Shown here: piece by piece, positions 58,123 through 64,000 of the stretch
How the letters are laid out: every line of letters starts with the position of its first letter
How positions within the stretch are numbered: position 1 is the first letter of the stretch
Assembly (NCBI GenBank): GCA_037479115.1
Contig: JBBFLK010000012.1
Span: 1 to 64,000, forward strand
From: Anaerohalosphaeraceae bacterium
GTDB lineage: Bacteria > Planctomycetota > Phycisphaerae > Sedimentisphaerales > Anaerohalosphaeraceae
DNA: 64,000 nucleotides
Direction of reading: 5' to 3'
Notes under the pieces: model-generated
The model's database searches: none
Told to the model about the DNA's origin: nothing
The model's input: the letters and a program-made list of their open reading frames with translations, nothing else
Program-made: the position numbers and the translations under genes

Positions 58123-59619
58123 ATGATCCCCGCCTTTCCCGACAGCCCCGCAGAGCATTTTCTTCGGGAGCCGCTTGATTCGTTTCCGCTGAAATCTCCG
58201 CCGAAGACGCGTGCCGAATTGCAAGAGTTTCTGGAATCGCATCTGGGAATTCGCGTGCCGGCCGCATCGGTCTGTCCGGAGCACAGCAGCCCGATGGATT
58301 ACCTTTGGCACAGCTGGCGCACGGATTTTCCCGCGCTGCGTCCGGCAGGGCAAATCAGCGGCGACTGCATCGTTTGGGCCAACCGCGGCGGAGGCAAAAC
58401 ACAGCTGGCGGCGATCGCAACGCTTTTGGAGGGACTTTTCAAAGAAGACTGCCGCACACGCATTGTCGCCGGCTCGCTGGACCAGGCCGGACGAATGTAT
58501 GAATATCTGACCGATTTTGTCCAGAGCGCCTTTCCCGAACAACTTGATGGCCGACTGCTCCGGGAGCGGTGCCGATTCAAAAACGGCACACAGGTTCGGC
58601 TTCTGGCCCAATCGCAGCGGGCCCTTCGCGGTCACCACGTGCAGAAACTCCGCTGCGATGAGGTCGAGCTGTTTGACGAGGCGATTTTCAGCGCCGGAAA
58701 GTTTTGTGTAAAAAGCCGCGGCGCTCTTCAGGGGGCGATGGAGTGTCTCAGTACGATGCATCGTCCATGGGGGCTGATGCAGAAAATTCTGTCCGATGCC
58801 GCTGTTTCGGGCATTCCGATTTTCAAGTGGTGCCTCTGGGAGGTCATTCAGCGCTGCGGGCCCGAGCGAAGCTGCAGCCGATGCCCCCTCAACAGTGATT
58901 GTCAGGGCAGGGCGAGGCATTCCGACGGATTTCTGCTGATTGACGACTGCATTGCGCAGATGCGCCGCAGCAGCCGGGCGGCCTTTGAATCGGAGATGCT
59001 GTGCATCCGGCCCAATCTGGAGAATGCTGTCTTTGCAGATTTTGACCCGGCGGTGCATGTCCGTCCGTTCGACCTGGACGCCGCCCTGCCGCTGTATCGG
59101 GCGATTGATTTCGGCTATGTTCATCCGTTTGTGTGCCTGTGGATTCAGGTTGACCGGGCCGGGACTGTGCGCGTGGTTGATGAGTATGTCCAGTCCCGCC
59201 GGACGCTGGCCGCCCATGCGGAGGAAATCAAGCGCCGCACACCCGGCGGACAGCCCGTTCGCACCTTCTGCGACCCGGCGGGCAAACAGCCCAGCGACGA
59301 AAGCGGGCTTACACCGGTGGAGGTCCTCAAATCCTGCGGCATTCCGGTTCAGTCCTGTCCGAGCCGCATCGAAAACGGTCTGGAGCTGATTCGCCGGCAC
59401 CTTCGGGCTGGGGACGGCACCAGCCGGCTTCTGATTGCTTCCCGGTGCATCCGCCTGATTGAGGCCATGCAGAGCTATCACTATCCGGAGCGTCCGGCCG
59501 GCGGCTGCACAGAGACCCCCGTCAAAGACGGCGTCTATGACCACCCCATCGATGCACTGCGGTACTTCTTTGTGAATTATTTCAAACCGAGCGGCAAGAT
59601 TCGACAGGTCCGCTGGTAG
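58123..59619 (+). CDS. Orphan terminase-large-subunit-like ATPase/nuclease
   Basis: 498 residues. The ATPase half has Walker A in VWANRGGGKTQLAAIA and Walker B in KLRCDEVELFDE. The nuclease half has RNase H-like acids in RAIDFGYVHPFVCLWI, TFCDPAGKQ and VYDHPIDALRYFF. This is the pattern of phage terminase large subunits, which cut and pump DNA into capsids. Between the halves lies a cysteine cluster, CGPERSCSRCPLNSDC (C-x5-C-x2-C-x5-C), suitable for zinc or an iron-sulfur cluster. No portal, capsid or small terminase gene is present in the window; neighbours are dnaA and a GH99-like gene. It may be a phage relic or a domesticated DNA-handling enzyme. Confidence 0.78.
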   Translation: MIPAFPDSPAEHFLREPLDSFPLKSPPKTRAELQEFLESHLGIRVPAASVCPEHSSPMDYLWHSWRTDFPALRPAGQISGDCIVWANRGGGKTQLAAIATLLEGLFKEDCRTRIVAGSLDQAGRMYEYLTDFVQSAFPEQLDGRLLRERCRFKNGTQVRLLAQSQRALRGHHVQKLRCDEVELFDEAIFSAGKFCVKSRGALQGAMECLSTMHRPWGLMQKILSDAAVSGIPIFKWCLWEVIQRCGPERSCSRCPLNSDCQGRARHSDGFLLIDDCIAQMRRSSRAAFESEMLCIRPNLENAVFADFDPAVHVRPFDLDAALPLYRAIDFGYVHPFVCLWIQVDRAGTVRVVDEYVQSRRTLAAHAEEIKRRTPGGQPVRTFCDPAGKQPSDESGLTPVEVLKSCGIPVQSCPSRIENGLELIRRHLRAGDGTSRLLIASRCIRLIEAMQSYHYPERPAGGCTETPVKDGVYDHPIDALRYFFVNYFKPSGKIRQVRW

Positions 59620-59687
59620 CGGCCGGAAAGGAATGGAAGCGGTGTTTGCGGCCGGATACAATAAACTGCTTTCGAGGAGCTTCAGTT

Positions 59688-61424
59688 ATGAATCGATTGA
59701 CGGGATGTTTACGGATTGTCGCTGGACTGATTTTGACGGCGTGTGTTTTTGCCGCCGAGCCGTCAGAACAGCCGGCCCGGCGGGTGATGGCGTTTTACTA
59801 TCCGTGGTACGGCACCCCCGACGGCCCGGGCGGGGCAGGCCGAGTCGTTCACTGGGGGCGCATCAATCCGGACAAACGGGATATTTCCGACAGCACACAC
59901 TATCCGCGCGGCGGGGCCTATGATTCCCACTGTCCGCAGGTGATAGACCGGCACTGCCGACAGGCCCAGGACAGCGGCATCGATACGCTGATTGTCAGCT
60001 GGTGGGGAGCGGGTTCTTATGAAGACCGCGCGATGCCGCAAATCCTCGATGCCTGCCGGCGGTACGGCCTGACGGCGACGGTTTATTACGAAACAGTTCC
60101 CCCGCCGCAGACGCCGCAGTCGGCCTGCAGCGACATTCTCCGCAATGTGCTGCAAAAATATGCTTCGCATCCGGCCTGGCTCCGGCACAACGGCAAACCG
60201 GTCGTTTTTGTGTACGGCAGGGCCGTCGAGGAAATCGGGCTGCTCGGCTGGCATCAGGTCAAACAGCGGCTGGAAGCCGAGTTTCCGGGCGGGGCGGTTC
60301 TGATTGGCGACGGTTTTTCCTATGGGACGGCGGCGGTCTTTGACGGGCTTCACACCTACAATCCCGCCGGTGAGCTGGCCGGCAAAACATTGCCGCAGCT
60401 GCGAACCTGGTGTGCCCAAACCTATCCCCAATGGATTCAAACAGCCCGACAGCAGGGCCGAATCGCCGCCTTAACCGTTATTCCCGGATATGATGATACC
60501 AAGATTCGCACGCCGGGCCTGAAGGTGCCTCGCCTGGATGGCAAACTTTATGCTTTGCAATGGGAGGCGGCCGTCCGGGCGGCGCCCGACTGGATTCTGA
60601 TTACCAGTTTTAATGAGTGGCACGAGGGCAGTGAAATAGAGCCGTCGGTCGAATACGGTGATGCCTATTTGAAACTCACCGTCTGCTTCAGCCACGAGTT
60701 TCGAGCGATGCTTCACGCCCCCAAAACGGTTGAACCGGTTTTGTCGGCGGATGTCCAGAAACAGCTGCAGGAGGCATTCACAAAACGGTCGGCTGCTGTG
60801 CTGCCGGAGCCGTCCTCGACGGCGTTTTGGCTTTTGCTGAAACAAAAAAGCGATTTGAAAATCCTGTCGTGGGAAGAGGTGGTCGGCGGGGACTTAACGA
60901 AGGAGCGTTATTCGATGGTGCTGTATGCCGGCGGCGAGACCTATCGCACAACAGTTTTTCAGGAGGGCGATGTCCGCCGTGCGCTGGAAGCCTATGTCAA
61001 ATCCGGCGGCATTCTGGCGGTGCTGCCCGCGCAGCCCTGGCCGTTTTATTACAACGAACACGGACAGGTCGTAAACGATGCAGCCCGATACGGCCTCACA
61101 CTCAATGGGGGCTGGGAGCAGCCGCCTGCCGACAAAGAATTGTTTTTCGAACCCTCGTCAGAGAGGAAGGTCCTTTCCCAACCTATTCCGTTTCCGGCCT
61201 CCGGAGACCGCCGCTGGCGTCCGTTTGTTCGCAGTCCGCATCACGTCGAATGCCGGCCGCTCCTTGTGCTCAAAGACCGGCAGGGCCATTCCTATGGGGA
61301 CGGCCTGGTCCTTGCCAAAACCGCCGACGGCGGCACCATCGCCTACGGCTGGTTCGGTTTGCTCAACACCCCGCAGGCCGAGGTCGTCCTGGCGGAATTA
61401 TTCCTGCAATTGTCGGAAAAATAA
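59688..61424 (+). CDS. Secreted GH99-like endo-mannosidase-type protein
   Basis: 578 residues from the ATG at 59688 (GAGGAGC upstream), opening a signal peptide (LRIVAGLILTACVFAAEP). The barrel matches GH99-type proteins: VMAFYYPWYGTPDGPGG, GIDTLIVSWWG, and ITSFNEWHEGSEIEPS, which contains the catalytic Glu pair of the family. Characterised members cleave alpha-mannosides in mannans or N-glycans by an endo mechanism. The last ~210 residues have a class-I-glutamine-amidotransferase-like look (YSMVLYAGGET, YVKSGGILAVLPA, GTIAYGWFGLLNTPQAE) without clear catalytic residues. Substrate is uncertain. Confidence 0.8.
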   Translation: MNRLTGCLRIVAGLILTACVFAAEPSEQPARRVMAFYYPWYGTPDGPGGAGRVVHWGRINPDKRDISDSTHYPRGGAYDSHCPQVIDRHCRQAQDSGIDTLIVSWWGAGSYEDRAMPQILDACRRYGLTATVYYETVPPPQTPQSACSDILRNVLQKYASHPAWLRHNGKPVVFVYGRAVEEIGLLGWHQVKQRLEAEFPGGAVLIGDGFSYGTAAVFDGLHTYNPAGELAGKTLPQLRTWCAQTYPQWIQTARQQGRIAALTVIPGYDDTKIRTPGLKVPRLDGKLYALQWEAAVRAAPDWILITSFNEWHEGSEIEPSVEYGDAYLKLTVCFSHEFRAMLHAPKTVEPVLSADVQKQLQEAFTKRSAAVLPEPSSTAFWLLLKQKSDLKILSWEEVVGGDLTKERYSMVLYAGGETYRTTVFQEGDVRRALEAYVKSGGILAVLPAQPWPFYYNEHGQVVNDAARYGLTLNGGWEQPPADKELFFEPSSERKVLSQPIPFPASGDRRWRPFVRSPHHVECRPLLVLKDRQGHSYGDGLVLAKTADGGTIAYGWFGLLNTPQAEVVLAELFLQLSEK

Positions 61425-61480
61425 GTTTTTATCGGACACGGAGAAGGCGGCTGTTTTCGAACAGGATGGCAGGTTTTTTC

Positions 61481-61510
61481 TTGAAAAAATTGACGATAAA
61501 TTGATAAAAT
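61481..61510 (+). promoter_or_regulatory. Possible promoter for the beta-helix gene
   Basis: TTGAAA and TAAAAT are 18 bases apart in a locally AT-rich stretch about 150 bases before the beta-helix gene. The remaining spacer shows nothing else. Confidence 0.35.
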
Positions 61511-61656
61511 AGGCAAAATTGCTTTGCTTTTTACAGAAAAACGTCGGGGTGAGGACGAAGAAGAAAGCCGCCGGCAGCACATTGATGGGGGCATTCCAAA
61601 CGACCCTGCCTTGACAGAGTGTTCCCAAAAGTACTGCGTTTGAAAGGAGAATTGTT

Positions 61657-62790
61657 ATGTTCGGCAGGACGTTTGCAAGAGGGCTGGCGGGGTGGATGTT
61701 AGTTTGGATGGCGGCGGCGACGGCGGGCGATTTGAATCCCTCGGCTCCGCCCACAAGCGGGACGATGAAGCCCCTGGACCAGATTGAGCCCCGCATTGCG
61801 GTTTGTGCGGCCAATACGCCGGGTGACAGCGCCTATACGTATATAATTTCCCAACCGGGCAGCTATTATCTGACGGACAATGTCATTGTGCCCACCAACA
61901 AAGGCGGCATTCGGGTGATGGCCGACCATGTGACACTCGATTTGATGGGTTTCCGGATTGAAAATACCTTTGTCGGCACAAAAGGGGCGGATGGAATCGC
62001 TCTGGCGGGGGGGACGAGAAAAAATATTGTTATTAAGAACGGAACCATCCGCGCCTTTCGTTGCGGAATTTCCAACAGCTCCCTCAATGACGCGGATGTT
62101 CAGATTCTGGGGATTGCCGTTTTCAGCAATGTCAATCACGGCATTTATCTGAATACCAGCACCACCGATACAACGACCGGCGGCGGAATCATTGTTCGAG
62201 ACTGTATAGCGGAAAACAACGGCATGACCGGAATCTCTGTTGGCAACAGTGCAAAGGTGGAACGCTGCACGGCCAATCGGAATCAGACAGGGATTTCCAC
62301 CGGCGAAGGCGGCATCATTCGCGGATGCAATACATCTTACAATACGCAGGTCGGCATTGCAGCCGGAGAAAATAATCTGATAGAAAACAATGTCAGCAGC
62401 CGCAACGGACAAAGCGGGATTACGACCAATTCGACCAGCACCATACGCGGCAACAGTGTTTACTACAACGGCGATTATGGGATTTTTGCCGGCTACGGCA
62501 GTGTTGTGACGGACAATACCGTCCGGTCGAATCAGAACCACGGGATTCGTGCCTATAGTGCGTGTGTTCTCAGCGGCAATACATGCTCCAACAATCAGGC
62601 CAGCGGCATCTTTGTCATCGTGGGTTCGACGGTTGTGAGGAATTCGGCCTATATGAATCAGCAGAACGGTATTTACGCCTCCGGATGTCTGGTGGATCAG
62701 AACACCTGCGTGAACAACAATCAAAGCGGCGGCAGCTACGTGAATCTCTATACCTCCGGCTGCACGGTCGGGACCAATCATGCCCCGTAG
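61657..62790 (+). CDS. Secreted right-handed beta-helix repeat protein
   Basis: 377 residues with AAGGAGA before the ATG and a signal peptide (about 1-23). From about residue 60 it consists of parallel beta-helix turns of 20-25 residues with asparagine ladders, such as GGIIVRDCIAENNGMTGISV, KVERCTANRNQTGIST and GIRAYSACVLSGNTCSNNQ. The fold is that of pectate lyases and NosD-like proteins. I see no definite catalytic residues, so lyase, epimerase or pure binding functions remain open. It is followed 28 bases later by a small secreted protein gene and may share its transcript. Confidence 0.8.
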   Translation: MFGRTFARGLAGWMLVWMAAATAGDLNPSAPPTSGTMKPLDQIEPRIAVCAANTPGDSAYTYIISQPGSYYLTDNVIVPTNKGGIRVMADHVTLDLMGFRIENTFVGTKGADGIALAGGTRKNIVIKNGTIRAFRCGISNSSLNDADVQILGIAVFSNVNHGIYLNTSTTDTTTGGGIIVRDCIAENNGMTGISVGNSAKVERCTANRNQTGISTGEGGIIRGCNTSYNTQVGIAAGENNLIENNVSSRNGQSGITTNSTSTIRGNSVYYNGDYGIFAGYGSVVTDNTVRSNQNHGIRAYSACVLSGNTCSNNQASGIFVIVGSTVVRNSAYMNQQNGIYASGCLVDQNTCVNNNQSGGSYVNLYTSGCTVGTNHAP

Positions 62791-62817
62791 CCGTCGGGAT
62801 TCAAAGGAGAAGAAACG

Positions 62818-63420
62818 ATGAAAAACCGGTGGATGATCTGGCTGGTTGTGCTGGGGGCGTTTGGACGGGCGGAAAACATTGACCCCTACAACACGGGCTC
62901 CCAATACGGCTGGGCGGAGAACGCCGGCTGGCTCAATGCCGAGCCGGATGTCGGCGGCGGAATGCAGCTGGACGCCAATCAGGTCAGCGGCTGGGTCTGG
63001 GCGGAAAACATCGGCTGGATTAATCTGCACTGCGTCAATACCAACAACTGCCGCAATGTGCGGTTCGGCGTGGCCAATGACGGCGCCGGCAATCTTTCCG
63101 GCTTTGCCTGGGGAGAGAATGTCGGCTGGATCAACTTCGCTCCGACCTACGGCGGTGTGACGATTGATTCTCAGGGGCGGATGAGCGGCTGGGCCTGGGG
63201 CGAAAACATCGGCTGGATTCGATTTGACGGGACCCAAATCTGGTCCGTGCGGGTGTGTATCGTGACGCTCGATGATTTGGCCAATTTCGCCTCCGACTGG
63301 CTGGCGGTCGGCTCGCTGCCGGCAAATCTGGACCTGACGAATGCGGTGGACTTGGCGGACTTTGCCCTCTTTGCACAAAAATGGCTGACCTACTGCCCCG
63401 ACGGCTGGCCGCTCAAATAA
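62818..63420 (+). CDS. Small secreted GW-repeat protein with degenerate dockerin-like tail
   Basis: 200 residues with AAGGAGA upstream and a signal peptide (WMIWLVVLGAFGRA). Four short repeats of the type GW-x-WxENxGWINx follow: YGWAENAGWLN, GWVWAENIGWINL, GFAWGENVGWINF, GWAWGENIGWIRF, each spaced about 25-40 residues. The tail has two dockerin-like halves (LDDLANFASDWLAVG and DLTNAVDLADFALFAQKWL), but the first calcium loop is missing its acidic ligands. No enzyme function is recognised; a surface or carbohydrate-binding role is a guess. Confidence 0.75.
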   Translation: MKNRWMIWLVVLGAFGRAENIDPYNTGSQYGWAENAGWLNAEPDVGGGMQLDANQVSGWVWAENIGWINLHCVNTNNCRNVRFGVANDGAGNLSGFAWGENVGWINFAPTYGGVTIDSQGRMSGWAWGENIGWIRFDGTQIWSVRVCIVTLDDLANFASDWLAVGSLPANLDLTNAVDLADFALFAQKWLTYCPDGWPLK

Positions 63421-63488
63421 ATCAGAACCACCTGATTTGCCCCATCCTTCTTCCCGCCAACTGATAACTGAAGCTCTGGGCGAGAAAA

Positions 63489-63570
63489 AATAGCCCCGGG
63501 CGATCAGCCCGGGGAAAGATGGGGATGGGATTTCCTGCTCTTTTTCCCCGCCCTGGCGGACGGGGCTATT
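63489..63570 (+). repeat. REP-like A/B hairpin pair
   Basis: The family A hairpin (63489-63517, loop GATC) is followed by a family B hairpin (63541-63570). The order and spacing match the pairs at 20505-20588 and 20994-21076. The flank after B (CTTCAGCGTCCGGCGTCCAG) matches the flank of the copy at 39675. Confidence 0.75.
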
Positions 63571-63654
63571 CTTCAGCGTCCGGCGTCCAGTAACCAGCCG
63601 AAAAGCGGGGGCCAAAATCTCTTCTGTCAATTGGCGGAGAATCTCGGCGAGGAA

Positions 63655-63683
63655 AATAGCCCCGGGCGATCAGCCCGGGGAAA
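63655..63683 (+). repeat. REP-like hairpin, family A single copy
   Basis: Arms and GATC loop are the same as in the copies at 63489 and 63800. No B hairpin follows. Confidence 0.75.
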
Positions 63684-63799
63684 AAGAAGCGGCGTTGTTT
63701 TCTATATTTTTCTCTGATAGAAAGGTTTTTTCCGGTGTTAAAAAACCCGTCGGCTCGGGAAGCTTCCGGTCCGCCGGTGTGCAGGGCGGTTGCGAGGAA

Positions 63800-63828
63800 A
63801 ATAGCCCCGGGCGATCAGCCCGGGGAAA
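63800..63828 (+). repeat. REP-like hairpin, family A single copy
   Basis: Third family A copy within 320 bases, preceded like 63655 by GCGAGGAAA. No B hairpin follows. Confidence 0.75.
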
Positions 63829-63887
63829 CCAGACGCGTCCTTTTTCCTGTTCTTCTCTTCCAAACGTCCATTTCAGAAAGAAAACAA

Positions 63888-63915
63888 AACGGGCCGGGAT
63901 GGTTTCCGGCCCGTT
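63888..63915 (-). terminator. Intrinsic terminator of the gene entering from the right
   Basis: AACGGGCCGG and CCGGCCCGTT form a perfect 10-bp stem with an 8-nt loop. On the minus strand it is followed by TTGTTTTCTTTC and lies 23 bases after a stop codon. Confidence 0.8.
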
Positions 63916-63938
63916 CTGTCTGTGAGTATGCTGACGGT

Positions 63939-64000
63939 TTATCCGTTGAAGTCTTTGAAGTCGTCCTCGAGGGGGATGACTTGGCTGGGTTCGGGCTTAT
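63939..64000 (-). CDS. C-terminal end of an unidentified protein (partial)
   Basis: Read on the minus strand, the frame enters from the right edge and ends with ...PSQVIPLEDDFKDFNG and a TAA at 63939-63941. About 20 codons are visible, too few to identify it. The strong terminator just beyond the stop supports a real gene end. Confidence 0.55.
   Translation of the reverse strand, partial: KPEPSQVIPLEDDFKDFNG

Larger units (their letters stand above)
63421..63938. other. Gene-free spacer with REP-like hairpins
   Basis: About 520 bases without a gene. It holds three family A hairpins, one family B hairpin and a terminator for the gene entering from the right, each listed separately. Confidence 0.8.

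Noticed and set aside
58123-59619. Prophage
   Set aside because: Only a terminase-like gene is present; no portal, capsid, tail, integrase or lysis gene follows.

Overview
The window looks like a chromosome segment of an anaerobic, polysaccharide-degrading planctomycete of the Phycisphaerae/Sedimentisphaerales type. This is inferred from four secreted proteins ending in dockerin-like EF-hand tails (D-x-N-x-D ... ADLAAxW), an unusually dense glycoside hydrolase content without SusC/SusD, hybrid histidine kinases, an ECF sigma factor paired with a giant membrane anti-sigma protein, and a dnaA region. I saw no rRNA or tRNA genes, so the taxon is a guess.

Layout. 1-18530 (+): an arabinoxylan/hemicellulose cluster: the end of a dockerin-tailed protein, GH43-CBM6-dockerin, a nine-domain GH43/GH30 protein, a GH43-GH43-GH127 triple enzyme, a single GH43, a tandem CE1-type esterase and a GH95. 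18603-20289 (-): a probable type II restriction-modification pair. 20290-21331: repeat-filled spacer. 21332-26570: recJ, a MauE-thioredoxin fusion, acetate kinase, a DMT transporter. 26576-30045 (-): an OLD-type ATPase/TOPRIM gene coupled to a transglutaminase-like gene. 30260-33148: GH2. 33177-38121 (-): two hybrid histidine kinases. 38420-39361 (-): a BASS-type transporter, then a second repeat spacer. 39722-44631: an AraC regulator divergent from aldo/keto reductase, GH29 and alcohol dehydrogenase. 44779-46947: an AT-rich DarT-DarG toxin-antitoxin insert bounded by 367-bp direct repeats. 47202-51558 (-): GH105, a TolB-like protein, NadB. 51781-51962: a candidate structured RNA with an intrinsic terminator. 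52067-56289: ECF sigma and its giant anti-sigma partner. 56298-58122: dnaA and an oriC-like region. 58123-63420: an orphan terminase-like protein, GH99-like, beta-helix and GW-repeat secreted proteins. 63421-64000: repeats and the end of a minus-strand gene.

How it works together. The first cluster could strip xylan: GH30 cuts the glucuronoxylan backbone, GH43 and GH127 remove arabinose and xylose, CE1 removes ester groups, GH95 removes fucose or galactose. GH2, GH29, GH105 and GH99 extend this to galactosides, fucosides, pectin fragments and mannosides, and acetate kinase fits fermentative growth. The accessory defence-like modules are the restriction-modification pair, the OLD/transglutaminase operon and DarTG. 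The points most worth following are the DarTG island with its long target duplication, the unidentified structured RNA, the sensor-like anti-sigma protein, the coupled OLD/transglutaminase pair, the multi-enzyme fusions and the composite intergenic repeat family.
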